From NCBI RefSeq assembly GCF_000419525.1, contig NZ_ATTE01000001.1, forward strand, positions 1,302,001 through 1,366,000: a DNA stretch of 64,000 nucleotides, read 5' to 3'. This stretch comes from Leucothrix mucor DSM 2157. GTDB lineage: Bacteria; Pseudomonadota; Gammaproteobacteria; Thiotrichales; Thiotrichaceae. A program made the position numbers and the translations under genes. The notes beneath the pieces are model-generated. The model was not told where the DNA came from, did no database searches, and worked only from the letters and a program-made list of their open reading frames with translations. Shown here piece after piece: positions 18,264-27,437 of this stretch; positions within the stretch are counted from its first letter, which is position 1; each line of letters begins with the position of its first letter.

Positions 18264-19016
18264 TTATCGAACTTCGTTGATATAGTGATAATTATCAGAT
18301 AATGCACGATGGCTGGCAGTCAGTAATGCTTGGTTTTTACTATCAAAACAAATGTCGTTGATAACCAATACTGCGGTCGGTATGTCTGCATCGCTTAGGT
18401 TCAATAAGGCGATGTCTTCTGTGTTGGCAATGTCCGCTTTTAATGTTTCGCGTACTGCGCTAATGCGTAAACGATATTCGTCACGTAAGTTGTTCAATAG
18501 TAAGGCTGGAACCTCATCTGGCGTAGTTGGAAAATTCGGAACAAGGTGTTCGGGGATAGCGATATGGTCAATCATAACGGGTGAATGGTTGTGTAAGCGC
18601 ACCCGAAGCAAGGAAATAACATTGCTTTTCTCATCGAGACGCAAGTGGTGCCTCTCGTCATCTGTTGCTGGCCGTACTTCTACGGATTTAGTAATGGTCT
18701 GGGTGTTGATTAATTCGTTGTTGATATTATGCAGTCGGTAGTATTTGTAAAAACGATCGAGTGTGTGGAGGGGGGTGCGGCCTGTCACAACAGTACCAAT
18801 GCGAGGCTTTCGTAGCAGTACACCTTGCTTCGTGAGGATCTGTAAGGCCTGACGAGCCGTTCCATAAGAAACACCCAACTGTCGAGCTAGTTCTGTCTCT
18901 GCGGGAAGAATATGCCCCTCAGGCCACGTGCCATCTAGGATAAGCTGCATTACCCGATCCTTAACCTGTTCGTACAATGGCGTTGTAGCTAATGTGCGTC
19001 CAATGCTGTCACTCAT
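18264..19016 (-). CDS. GntR-family transcriptional regulator (HutC/UTRA type)
   Basis: A 250-residue regulator when started at the ATG at 19016, which has an AGGTAGG ribosome site; an upstream in-frame start would add 27 residues that look non-coding. The N-terminal winged helix holds PLYEQVKDRVMQLILDGTWP and LARQLGVSYGTARQALQ. The C-terminal part (about 85-245) is a UTRA ligand-binding domain. It is divergent from the M20/ABC-transporter operon and most likely controls it; palindromes at 19091-19123 are candidate operators. The inducer is presumably the imported compound or its hydrolysis product. Confidence 0.88.
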   Translation of the reverse strand: MSDSIGRTLATTPLYEQVKDRVMQLILDGTWPEGHILPAETELARQLGVSYGTARQALQILTKQGVLLRKPRIGTVVTGRTPLHTLDRFYKYYRLHNINNELINTQTITKSVEVRPATDDERHHLRLDEKSNVISLLRVRLHNHSPVMIDHIAIPEHLVPNFPTTPDEVPALLLNNLRDEYRLRISAVRETLKADIANTEDIALLNLSDADIPTAVLVINDICFDSKNQALLTASHRALSDNYHYINEVR

Positions 19017-19090
19017 CTTAAGACCTACCTTTGATATCATATTTTTTAAACATCCTCGTTTAATTATATAGTTAATTTTAAAAATGTGTC

Positions 19091-19123
19091 GTAACAATAT
19101 TTGTTACATTTCAAAAAATGAAA
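19091..19123. promoter_or_regulatory. Candidate GntR operator (two adjacent palindromes)
   Basis: GTAACA (19091-19096) and TGTTAC (19102-19107) form a perfect inverted repeat with a 5-base spacer. It is followed at once by TTTCA/TGAAA (19109-19113 and 19119-19123). Both lie in the AT-rich divergent gap between the GntR gene and the transport operon, the expected place for autoregulation and operon control. That GntR binds here is inference. Confidence 0.6.
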
Positions 19124-19227
19124 AATAAAAAATATTAATCATTATAAATCAATAGTTTATTTTGTATTTTTCTGTGTATCAAAAAATATGGCTTGCAAAA
19201 AACATGATATTTCATTCTTATATAGGA

Positions 19228-20472
19228 ATGAAAAGACTAAACATAAATCTTGATGAAGATGCTTTGCTGAACATGCTAAGTGAGCTTGTTGCGTTAGATA
19301 GTTCTTTTCCTCCGGGATCGAGTTATCCAGAAATGGCGACACTGCTTGAACAGATGACAGCGCAATTTGGTGGAACTCAAACCCGAGTTGATGTTCCTGA
19401 AGCCTTGTGGAAAGTACCCGGCAGCCATGGTGCGCGAACGAATTTAATTGTGCGTCCAGATTTAGCCCCGGCGGGCTCCCCTGAAGTCACTATTTACTTC
19501 CATGTGGACACCGCACCTGTTGGCGATGGTTGGACAAAACCCGCTTTTCAAATGACGTGCGAAGGTAACAAAGTATATGCACGCGGTGCTGCCGATATGA
19601 AAGGTGCAATCGCAGCAGCTTTAGCAGGTCTTGAAGCATTACGTGCAGCGGGTCATTCATTTAAATATCAACCGGTACTGGCATTTTGCACTGACGAAGA
19701 AGGCGGTGTTTATCCGGGGATTCGCTACCTAGCCGAACAAAATCTTGTCAGTGATACCATTATCAACCTAAACGGCTCTGCGACCCCGCGTATATGGGCT
19801 GGTAGCTTTGGATCCTTAGACTTCTCATTTGAATTTGAAGGTAAAGCGGCGCACTCAGGTCGCCCCGAACTAGGCATCAATGCTATTGAACAAGCTTTAC
19901 CCGTCTTGAATGCCCTCACGAAGCTGAAATCGACCGTCGAACAACGCACGTCTGCTATGCCAGCGCCGCCGGGAGCAACCGAGCCGTTGCATGCTTTGCT
20001 CAATATCACAGCCATTCATGGCGGAGAGAAAGGATCTGCACTTCCCGGTACTTGTCAGGTAGTCATCAATCGGCGCTATGCACCGGAAGAAAATGTCATA
20101 GCCGTTCGCTCGGAGATAGAAGCTTGCGTAGCGGCTGCGGTTAAGGATTCAAATCTTATTGGGTGGACTATGTCTGAAGTAGGGCATTTACCTCCTGTAG
20201 AAAACACACAGGGTGTCCTGTCCCCCCGTTGGACTGCGGCCATGTCTGCTGGTTATAACGTGCCACTGGATGAGTTCGTGGCGTTTGGATCAACAACATC
20301 ATCAGACTTCGGTTGGATACAGCAAGCGGGTGGTAAGTATCGTGAAATCATGCTGGGTGGTCTATCGCGACCAGACCGCAATGTTCATGCTGCTGATGAG
20401 TTTACGACGAAAGAAGACCTACTGGGTTTAGCACTATCGATCGCATTGTTTTTCAGTGCGGATTTTGGTTAA
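19228..20472 (+). CDS. M20-family metallopeptidase/amidohydrolase (ArgE/DapE type)
   Basis: A 414-residue M20 protein if started at the ATG at 19228, the only start giving a family-like N-terminus; ATG 19204 is an alternative, and neither has a good ribosome site. Metal and catalytic residues visible are His92 and Asp94 (HVD), Asp123 (GAADMKG), Glu157-Glu158 (TDEEGG) and His387 (NVHAADEF). The acidic ligand usually found in a GEP segment appears as NLNGSA (Asn182), so one metal ligand may be missing. The dimerisation domain with GKAAHSGRPE is intact. As first gene of the transporter operon it probably hydrolyses the imported amide or dipeptide. Confidence 0.88.
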   Translation: MKRLNINLDEDALLNMLSELVALDSSFPPGSSYPEMATLLEQMTAQFGGTQTRVDVPEALWKVPGSHGARTNLIVRPDLAPAGSPEVTIYFHVDTAPVGDGWTKPAFQMTCEGNKVYARGAADMKGAIAAALAGLEALRAAGHSFKYQPVLAFCTDEEGGVYPGIRYLAEQNLVSDTIINLNGSATPRIWAGSFGSLDFSFEFEGKAAHSGRPELGINAIEQALPVLNALTKLKSTVEQRTSAMPAPPGATEPLHALLNITAIHGGEKGSALPGTCQVVINRRYAPEENVIAVRSEIEACVAAAVKDSNLIGWTMSEVGHLPPVENTQGVLSPRWTAAMSAGYNVPLDEFVAFGSTTSSDFGWIQQAGGKYREIMLGGLSRPDRNVHAADEFTTKEDLLGLALSIALFFSADFG

Positions 20473-20521
20473 AAATCAATGAAATAAGACCAACTTTGAC
20501 AGATCAGGAGCATCAAAAGCC

Positions 20522-22084
20522 ATGAAACATCAACTAAATAGACGACAAATGCTTAAACTATCAGCGGCTAGCGCAGCTGTTGCTTTAACTTGCGGCATAT
20601 CGGGTGTATCAGTAGCAGCAATGAGAGCGGATAACACACTGAGATTAAGTGTGAATATTACCCCTGGGGTTTTGAACCCGATGTTGGCGCGTGCAGCCGC
20701 AGAATATATGATGTCTGAAATGCTTTATTCTGGCCTGACATCACTAGGCACTGATATGACGGCACAGCCAGATTTGGCAACAGACTGGTCATCTAATGAT
20801 GATGCGACGCAATGGCGTTTTACCTTGCGCCAAGGTGTAAAATTCTCCAACGGTCAAGCATTGACATCAAAAGATGTGGTTGCCTCACTTCAGAAACTAC
20901 TTGATCCAAAAACCGGTGCACCCGGTCGACGTAACCTTGGACCTATCAAGCTAGTCGAGGCGGACGGCGATTACACCGTGATTATCACCACTGAAACGCC
21001 TTTTGCTGACTTACCTGTTGCGCTGACTTACCCAACGGCCAAGGTGGTTCCTGCTGACATTATCGCAACGGATTTTGACAGCCTTGCGCAAGTACCTGTT
21101 GGCTCTGGCCCATTTAGATTAAAAGAGTTTCGAGTCGATGAAATTGCGATTTTGGTGAAGAATCCTGAGTATTTTGTTGAGGGCTTACCGTATTTGAATC
21201 AAGTCGAAGTCAAAACATTCCCTGATGCAGCAGGCTCTACGGCGGCACTATTGGCAGGCGAAATCGACATGATTCATGACGTGCAGTCTACTGACTTTGC
21301 ACGCATTGATGGCTCTGCTGGCGTGAGCGGACTGCGCACACCGTCAGGACGTTTCCTTGATGTGGTGATGGACACAACCGTTGCGCCTTTCGATAATATT
21401 TTGGTCCGCGAAGCGTTGTCTTACTGTGTCGATCGCGAAGCCATGATTGAATTGGTTGCTGATGGGTATGGGACAGCGGGTAACGATAGTCCAATTAATG
21501 CGGCTTACCGTTATTACGCTGATGCACCGCATAAATCTTATGATCCAAAGAAAGCGAAAGCGCTATTGGCCGAAGCAGGCTATCCAGACGGCTTGGAGCT
21601 TGAGTTGATTGCATCCGTAAAGCCTGGCTATCGCTCGACAATGGCGGTTGTACTGCGCGAGATGGCGAAGCCTGGTGGCTTTAATATCAATGTGAAGACA
21701 ATGGATCACTCGACTTACCTTGATCAGGTTTGGAAAAAAGGCAAATTCTATGTTGGTTTCTACAACATGATGCCAACCGAAGGTATGTCATTTAATTTGC
21801 TATTTACCTCCGGCGCTTCGTGGAATGAAACGAAATGGAACAATAAAACCTTCGATGAATACGTACGACTTGCGGATGAAACAACTGACCCAGAAAAACG
21901 TATGGAGCTTTATGCCAACGCTCAGGCATTGATGCAAAAAGAAGTCCCCGCATTGATCCCATGCTTCTTCGATATTCTTGGCGCAAAAGCAGATTACGTG
22001 AATGGCTATGAACAGCACCCACGCGGCGCGAGTTTTGCATTCCATAAAGTTTGGGTTGGCGCTAACGCTCCCGCAAAAAGCTAA
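20522..22084 (+). CDS. Periplasmic peptide/nickel-type substrate-binding protein (SBP_bac_5)
   Basis: A 520-residue solute-binding protein of the DppA/OppA family. It has a Tat-type leader (NRRQMLKLSAASAAVALTCG, cleavage after SVAA or close). The mature domain contains the family segments LATDWSSNDDATQWRFTLR and FSNGQALTSKDVVAS, then VPVGSGPFRLKEF and the C-terminal ALIPCFFDILGAKADYVNG. The family carries di/oligopeptides, nickel chelates or glycosides. Its place between an M20 hydrolase and DppBC-like permeases points to a peptide or N-acylated compound. Tat export suggests folding before export. Confidence 0.92.
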   Translation: MKHQLNRRQMLKLSAASAAVALTCGISGVSVAAMRADNTLRLSVNITPGVLNPMLARAAAEYMMSEMLYSGLTSLGTDMTAQPDLATDWSSNDDATQWRFTLRQGVKFSNGQALTSKDVVASLQKLLDPKTGAPGRRNLGPIKLVEADGDYTVIITTETPFADLPVALTYPTAKVVPADIIATDFDSLAQVPVGSGPFRLKEFRVDEIAILVKNPEYFVEGLPYLNQVEVKTFPDAAGSTAALLAGEIDMIHDVQSTDFARIDGSAGVSGLRTPSGRFLDVVMDTTVAPFDNILVREALSYCVDREAMIELVADGYGTAGNDSPINAAYRYYADAPHKSYDPKKAKALLAEAGYPDGLELELIASVKPGYRSTMAVVLREMAKPGGFNINVKTMDHSTYLDQVWKKGKFYVGFYNMMPTEGMSFNLLFTSGASWNETKWNNKTFDEYVRLADETTDPEKRMELYANAQALMQKEVPALIPCFFDILGAKADYVNGYEQHPRGASFAFHKVWVGANAPAKS

Positions 22085-22102
22085 AGTACGGGGCGTCTGA
22101 AC

Positions 22103-23050
22103 ATGACTATTTCTTATGTAATAAAACGACTCATCTATTTAGTGTTTACCGCTTTGTTGGTCTCTCTGATTGTGTTCAGCGTCACGCAGCTTTTGCCAGC
22201 TAACGCAGCGACAATGATCCTTGGTGAATATGCCACGGATGAATCTTTGGCTATATTAAACAATAAGCTGGGGCTCAATGACCCAGCGATCGTTCAATAC
22301 CTGCGTTGGTTGGGGAATGTGGTACAGGGGGATTTTGGTATCTCCCTGCGTACTAGTCAGCCTGTTGGGCCGACGATTCTGGAAGCGTTTGGACGATCAG
22401 CCATTTTGGCGGTCATATCACTGGTACTGGTTTGTATTATCGCGATTCCACTGGGTGTTTTAGCCGCGGCTCGTCGCGGTAAAAAAACAGATCTTGGGGT
22501 TTCTTTAGTCTCTTACATCGGCGTCAGCATGCCAGAATTTGTGTTGGCGACGTTGTTATTAGTGTGGCTGGCAAGCCCGTCTGTTGGGCTTTTTCCTGCC
22601 TCCGGTTATGTCCCTTTCTCAGAAGATTTCTGGGGAGGATTGCATCATATCGCGCTCCCTGTAATGACCTTGACGATTGTATTAACGGCGCATATTAGTC
22701 GAATGATTCGCTCTGAAATGGCAGACACGCTGGAGATGGATTTCATTCGGGCGGGTCGCTTACGGGGACTCTCTAAACGACGTGTATTGTTTCGTCATGC
22801 GCTTCGCAACTCGATGTTACCAGCCATCACCGTGATCGCCTTGGATGTGGGTTATTTAATAGGTGGCGTCATTGTGGTGGAAGAGGTGTTTGCTTTTCCC
22901 GGTGTGGGTCGACAGTTGATATTAGCCATACAAAATCGCGATTTGCCGATGATACAAGCCGGTGCGCTTATCATGGCGGCTTCTTATGCTATCGCCAATT
23001 TGCTAGCTGACTTGGCATATGGTGCCCTTGATAAAAGGATTAAATACTGA
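22103..23050 (+). CDS. ABC transporter permease (DppB/OppB type)
   Basis: A 315-residue inner-membrane permease with about six membrane helices, starting with the typical YVIKRLIYLVFTALLVSLIV and continuing LGLNDPAIVQYLRWLGNVVQGDFG. The EAA cytoplasmic loop, which contacts the ATPase, is in DFIRAGRLRGLSKRRVLFRH. It pairs with the next permease to make the channel. Its stop and the start of the next gene share bases (TGATG at 23048-23052), so the two are translationally coupled. Confidence 0.93.
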   Translation: MTISYVIKRLIYLVFTALLVSLIVFSVTQLLPANAATMILGEYATDESLAILNNKLGLNDPAIVQYLRWLGNVVQGDFGISLRTSQPVGPTILEAFGRSAILAVISLVLVCIIAIPLGVLAAARRGKKTDLGVSLVSYIGVSMPEFVLATLLLVWLASPSVGLFPASGYVPFSEDFWGGLHHIALPVMTLTIVLTAHISRMIRSEMADTLEMDFIRAGRLRGLSKRRVLFRHALRNSMLPAITVIALDVGYLIGGVIVVEEVFAFPGVGRQLILAIQNRDLPMIQAGALIMAASYAIANLLADLAYGALDKRIKY

Positions 23051-23889
23051 TGCTCTTTTTAATAAAAACACTTCGCGCGTTAATGCGTAGCCCACAAGGT
23101 GCGGTGGGTACGGTACTGGTTTTCTTGTTATTGTTGATCTCTGTATTTGGCCCATTGCTCGCGCCACAAGACCCTGAAAGCTTTAACTTTGGCGCTCGCT
23201 TTGAGCCACCATCGGCTGAGTTTCTGTTTGGTACCGACTGGTTTGGACGTGATTTGTTCAGCCGGGTTTTAGTCGGTGCTCGCTCTACGGTTCTGCTGGC
23301 GATACTAGCAACGTTTATAGGGACTGCGTCTGGTGCCTTGATCGGTATTTTTTCTGGCTTTGTTGGCGGATGGGTTGATGAACTTATCATGCGAACCATT
23401 GATGCCATCATGGCGATTCCCGGTTTACTACTGGCACTGATGATATTAACGGTGCTTGGCTCATCAAGCCTGAATGCTGTGATTGCCATTGGTATTGCGT
23501 TTGCGCCGGGTATGGCACGGATTTCACGCTCCACCACATTAGCCGTGCGTGAGCTTGATTATGTCTCTGCAGCACGTGCTCGTGGGGAAGGTAAATTGTG
23601 GATCATTTTTGCAGAAATTTTGCCGAACATGGTAGCCCCCGTCATCGTTGAAGCGACCATTCGTGTGGCCTTTGCCATTATGACACTGGCAACTTTGTCT
23701 TTCTTAGGATTAGGCGCTCAACCACCTTCTCCTGAGTGGGGCTTAATGATTGCTGATGCGCGCGAACACATGTTCCGTAGCCCTTGGCCAATTCTCGCTC
23801 CCGGTATTTCCATCGCACTGGTGGCCATTGCATTCAATCTTCTTGGGGATGGTTTGCGTGATGTGTTGAACCCTCATTCACAGGAATAA
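23050..23889 (+). CDS. ABC transporter permease (DppC/OppC type)
   Basis: A 279-residue permease with about six helices. It has the FGPLLAPQDPESFNFGARFEP segment and the LFGTDWFGRDLFSRVLVGAR hallmark of the OppC family, and the EAA loop in DYVSAARARGEGKLWI. It forms the second half of the translocation channel. The ATPase gene follows after four bases. Confidence 0.93.
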   Translation: MLFLIKTLRALMRSPQGAVGTVLVFLLLLISVFGPLLAPQDPESFNFGARFEPPSAEFLFGTDWFGRDLFSRVLVGARSTVLLAILATFIGTASGALIGIFSGFVGGWVDELIMRTIDAIMAIPGLLLALMILTVLGSSSLNAVIAIGIAFAPGMARISRSTTLAVRELDYVSAARARGEGKLWIIFAEILPNMVAPVIVEATIRVAFAIMTLATLSFLGLGAQPPSPEWGLMIADAREHMFRSPWPILAPGISIALVAIAFNLLGDGLRDVLNPHSQE

Positions 23890-23893
23890 AACT

Positions 23894-25924
23894 ATGACGC
23901 AGACAATGGTATTAGACATAAAAGATTATAGTCTGACTTATCAAACGCAGTCAGGTCCGATACGTATCCTTGAAAACATCAACCTCCAAATTGCCAAAGG
24001 TGAAGTGTTGGGGCTGGTTGGTGAGAGTGGCTCTGCTAAGTCTTCCCTTGCGTATTCTGTGATGCGTGATTTACCGGGACAGGTAGAGTCAGAAACAGGC
24101 ACTATGTGGTTAAAAGGTGAAGACCTAAGGGCCATGAATGAAGAGGAGCTAATGCAGCGCCGTGGAAAGCAGATCTCCATGGTTTTCCAAAATGCCGCAA
24201 CAGCATTGGACCCGACTCAATCGCTGGGTGATCATGTCGTGGAGACGCTGCAGGCGCATCAAACAGTCAGTAAACAGGATGCACTTAAACGCGTGTATGA
24301 GTTATTTGAGCTTGTTGGTTTGCCTGATCCTAGCTTGATGGCGCAAAAGTATCCGCATGAAGTATCTGGTGGTGAAAAACAGCGCGTTGTTTTAGCCATG
24401 GCTATTTCTTCCGACCCGGATTTAATTCTGTTTGATGAGCCAACCTCAGCACTAGACGCCACAACAGCTGTGAACATGTTGGATTTGTTTGCTGAAATGC
24501 AGAAAAAAATCGGCGTTGCCGGGCTGTTTATCAGCCATGACTTAGGCGTTGTTGCTGATGTTGCAGACCGTGTTGCTGTGATTTATGGTGGCAGAATTGT
24601 AGAAGTGGCGACAGTAGAGGATTTATTTGCTAATCCACGGCATCCTTATACTCAATTGTTGTTGGCCAGCCTACCCAGACCTTCAGATATTAGAAATAAA
24701 CGGGGTCTTAGGATTGACGAAGGCACACCACCCCCACGACGTGGCGAGGTTCCTAGTTGTAATTTCTCTCATCGTTGTCCTAAGTATGATTCAGCAATCT
24801 GTGATCAATCTCGTGTGCTTTTAGAGGTACAAGGAGATCGTAAACTGGCTTGTGTCAGACCCGATGTTGTCATTGAAGATACACTAGTGAATGCATCGGA
24901 TATTTTACCGGCGGCAACAGACGTTGTTATAGAAGTAAAAAACCTAACAGTGAAGTTAGGTCGGACCTCACTTTTAGATCAATTACTCAAAAAAGCGCCT
25001 ACGCAGGTTCATGCTGTTAATAACATCGACCTCAAAATTCACCGTGGCGAAACGGTCAGTTTGGTTGGAGAGAGTGGCTGTGGTAAATCAAGCCTAGCCC
25101 GTGCGCTGGTTGGGCTAAACCCATTTGAAGGTGAGTTACGTTTGAATGGACGAGATATCAAAACCTTGGATGCGGCTTATCGTGCCGATGTTCAAATCAT
25201 TTTCCAGAACCCTGATAGCTCGTTGAACCCCAGGCACACACTAGAAACTATCTTGTCACGGGCGATTAAGCTTTACCGCCCTGAGATTGCTAGTGGACAA
25301 CGGAGTGAAGCGATTCAAAAACTGCTTGAGCAAGTGCGTTTACCTGCACACTACCGTAAGCGTTACCCGCATCAATTATCGGGTGGTGAGAAGCAGCGAG
25401 TTGCCATAGCTCGTGCGATTGCCGCAGACCCTAAAGTCATTATTTGTGATGAAATCACCTCTGGGCTTGATGCGGCGGTGCAGGCCGCGATCGTCACTCT
25501 ATTGCGTCAAATTCAGCAAGAGACGGGTGTCGCGTTACTGTTCATTACCCATGATCTTGCGATCTTACGTCATATTGCTCATCGAACGGCGGTTATGTAT
25601 TTAGGCGAAATCATAGAAACGCGTTCAATCGCGGGACTTGATCATGCGCCTTATCATCCCTACACAGAAGCGCTTTTGTCTTCTGCCAGTAGCCCTGATC
25701 CAAATACCGAAACACGCCAAGTGCGGCTTAAAGGCAGTTTGCCAGTACGAACCGCGTTGTTATCTGGATGTGGTTTTGAAAGCCGTTGCCCTAGACGCAT
25801 TGGCGATATTTGCCATCAGCAACCGCCTCCAATGAGGTCGATTGCTGAAGTATCCCACCTTTTGAAGTGTCATCATGAAATTGCTGACCTCGAACAAATT
25901 GAACCGGTTTGGAAATTTACATGA
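23894..25924 (+). CDS. Fused double ABC ATPase (DppD-DppF type)
   Basis: A 676-residue chain holding two complete nucleotide-binding domains, each followed by the oligopeptide-transporter C-terminal Cys-rich extension (SCNFSHRCPKYDSAIC; CGFESRCPRRIGDIC). The second domain has canonical [23 protein letters not shown] and CDEITSGLD. The first has signature VSGGEKQRVVLAMA and FDEPTSALD, but its Walker A reads GESGSAKSS: Ala48 replaces the glycine before the catalytic Lys49. The first site may therefore be weak or dead while the second hydrolyses, as in asymmetric ABC proteins. DppD and DppF are often separate genes; the fused form is also common. Confidence 0.92.
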   Translation: MTQTMVLDIKDYSLTYQTQSGPIRILENINLQIAKGEVLGLVGESGSAKSSLAYSVMRDLPGQVESETGTMWLKGEDLRAMNEEELMQRRGKQISMVFQNAATALDPTQSLGDHVVETLQAHQTVSKQDALKRVYELFELVGLPDPSLMAQKYPHEVSGGEKQRVVLAMAISSDPDLILFDEPTSALDATTAVNMLDLFAEMQKKIGVAGLFISHDLGVVADVADRVAVIYGGRIVEVATVEDLFANPRHPYTQLLLASLPRPSDIRNKRGLRIDEGTPPPRRGEVPSCNFSHRCPKYDSAICDQSRVLLEVQGDRKLACVRPDVVIEDTLVNASDILPAATDVVIEVKNLTVKLGRTSLLDQLLKKAPTQVHAVNNIDLKIHRGETVSLVGESGCGKSSLARALVGLNPFEGELRLNGRDIKTLDAAYRADVQIIFQNPDSSLNPRHTLETILSRAIKLYRPEIASGQRSEAIQKLLEQVRLPAHYRKRYPHQLSGGEKQRVAIARAIAADPKVIICDEITSGLDAAVQAAIVTLLRQIQQETGVALLFITHDLAILRHIAHRTAVMYLGEIIETRSIAGLDHAPYHPYTEALLSSASSPDPNTETRQVRLKGSLPVRTALLSGCGFESRCPRRIGDICHQQPPPMRSIAEVSHLLKCHHEIADLEQIEPVWKFT

Positions 25925-25951
25925 GTTCAATATTACTAAGGAAATACCGCT

Positions 25952-27172
25952 ATGAATGGAACTGATATCTTCGATTATATCGACGTCGATTCCTGCTTAA
26001 ATTTACTTTCCTCTATGGTGCAGCATAAGAGTTATACAGAAACCGAAGGCGAGCGATTATTGGCAGGCGTGATGCACGAGCGCATGACCCAACTGGGTAT
26101 GAGCAGTGAATTACAACCCGTTGTGGACGATCGGGTGAATGCGATTGGACGCCTTAAAGGCACTGGTGGTGGGGCTAGCCTTTTATTTAACGGACACCTT
26201 GATACAAACCCAGCGACAGAGGGTTGGACGGTAGACCCGTGGTCCGGTCTGATCGACGACGAATTCATTTATGGTATTGGCGTTTCTAACATGAAGGCAG
26301 GCGATGCCGCTTATTTCTGCGCCGTTGAAACCATTCTTAAAGCAGGTATTAAGCTAAAAGGCGATGTGGTTCTTAGTTTTGTTGTTGGCGAGCTTCAGGC
26401 TGGTATAGGAACGGTTCGGGCCATCGAACAAGGGCTTCGCGCAGATTACTTTATTAATAGTGAGCCAACTGACTTGCAAGCACTCACTATGCATGCAGGC
26501 TCAATGATGTTTGATATTGAGCTAGTGGGCGATACTCGTCATTTGTCTAAACGAGAAGAGGCGTGTGATGCCTTAGCAGCGGCAACGGTACTTGCTCAAC
26601 GGATTAACAGGCTGGTTTTTTCGGGTGCAACAACACCGGATCAGATTGCTGTAAACCGAGGCCATGTCGGCTCAATGCGTGCAGGATTGGGACGTGAGTA
26701 TCACGAATGGCGACCACCGCAAGTAGCGGATCAAGCTAAACTTAAAGGCTCATGTCGCTATGCCCCAGGTCAAACCATTGAGAGCGTTACGAATGACTTA
26801 GAATTGTTGTTGGAAGCGCTTAAGCTGGAATACCCAAAACTTCAAACATCGCTTCGAGTGGGTGGTCCAACCCCGAATGCTTTGCGAATGCCACCGTTTG
26901 AGGTAGATCGTGACTCACGCATTGTGAAGGTTCTGAACTCTGCATTTGAATCGGTGATGGGCTACGCTCAACCGACAGGCCCTATAGCTCCTGCTGCGTT
27001 TTTTGGTACGGACGCTGCGCATCTTGCCGCCGCTGGCATGGAAGGTGTTGTCTGTGGACCCGGTGGGGAATTTAATACCATGCCTGACGAACGTGTGCGT
27101 AAGCAACAGTTCTTGAATTGCGTGCGGATTTACATCCTATGCATCATTGAGATTTGTGGCGTTAGTGAGTAA
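25952..27172 (+). CDS. M20-family protein with degenerate metal site
   Basis: A 406-residue M20 homologue, last gene of the transporter operon. The fold segments are clear: FNGHLDTNPATEGWTVDP, then GIGVSNMKAGDAAYF, VVGELQAGIGT, NSEPTD and GPGGEFNTMPDERV. His82, Asp84, Glu147 and Glu171 are kept. The bridging Asp is Asn113, the second Glu of the EE pair is Leu148, and the C-terminal His is replaced near Thr376. A normal two-metal site is thus unlikely. It may be a pseudo-enzyme, bind one metal, act as a ligand-binding partner, or work with the first M20 protein, whose losses are complementary. Start ATG 25952 follows a TAAGGAAA ribosome site. Confidence 0.82.
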   Translation: MNGTDIFDYIDVDSCLNLLSSMVQHKSYTETEGERLLAGVMHERMTQLGMSSELQPVVDDRVNAIGRLKGTGGGASLLFNGHLDTNPATEGWTVDPWSGLIDDEFIYGIGVSNMKAGDAAYFCAVETILKAGIKLKGDVVLSFVVGELQAGIGTVRAIEQGLRADYFINSEPTDLQALTMHAGSMMFDIELVGDTRHLSKREEACDALAAATVLAQRINRLVFSGATTPDQIAVNRGHVGSMRAGLGREYHEWRPPQVADQAKLKGSCRYAPGQTIESVTNDLELLLEALKLEYPKLQTSLRVGGPTPNALRMPPFEVDRDSRIVKVLNSAFESVMGYAQPTGPIAPAAFFGTDAAHLAAAGMEGVVCGPGGEFNTMPDERVRKQQFLNCVRIYILCIIEICGVSE

Positions 27173-27213
27173 AGGTTTCGTTGGTACATCCAATGGTGTT
27201 TGGCTGTAACTTT

Positions 27214-27247
27214 AGGTGTTCAAAGCCTTTGAGTCGGTCAAACACCT
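27214..27247. repeat. Inverted repeat after the transporter operon
   Basis: AGGTGTT (27214-27220) pairs with AACACCT (27241-27247) around a 20-base loop that can form a smaller CAAAG/CTTTG hairpin. It lies 40 bp past the last operon gene. There is no T-run, so it is at best a weak terminator or an mRNA-stabilising hairpin. The rest of 27173-27437 holds only an unanchored 43-codon open stretch (27277-27408, plus strand) without a start. Confidence 0.4.
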
Positions 27248-27437
27248 GAGGGTAGGTGTGGTCCGGTTCCATTAGACCAGAATAAAGTGCGATGGATATA
27301 CCGATGTTACGATTGAAATTCGCTATGAGGATAAAAAGTATGCACAGCTGGCAGAAAACGAAAGAATAGAGCTAGAAAGTAAAAAGCTGGATTCGTCAGG
27401 TTTGTAATGAATTTTAGGGGTTCCTCAGGTTCAATTT

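Noticed and set aside
27277-27408. 43-codon open stretch on the plus strand with protein-like ending
   Set aside because: No start codon, preceded by an in-frame stop, no family recognised; noted only with the inverted repeat entry.
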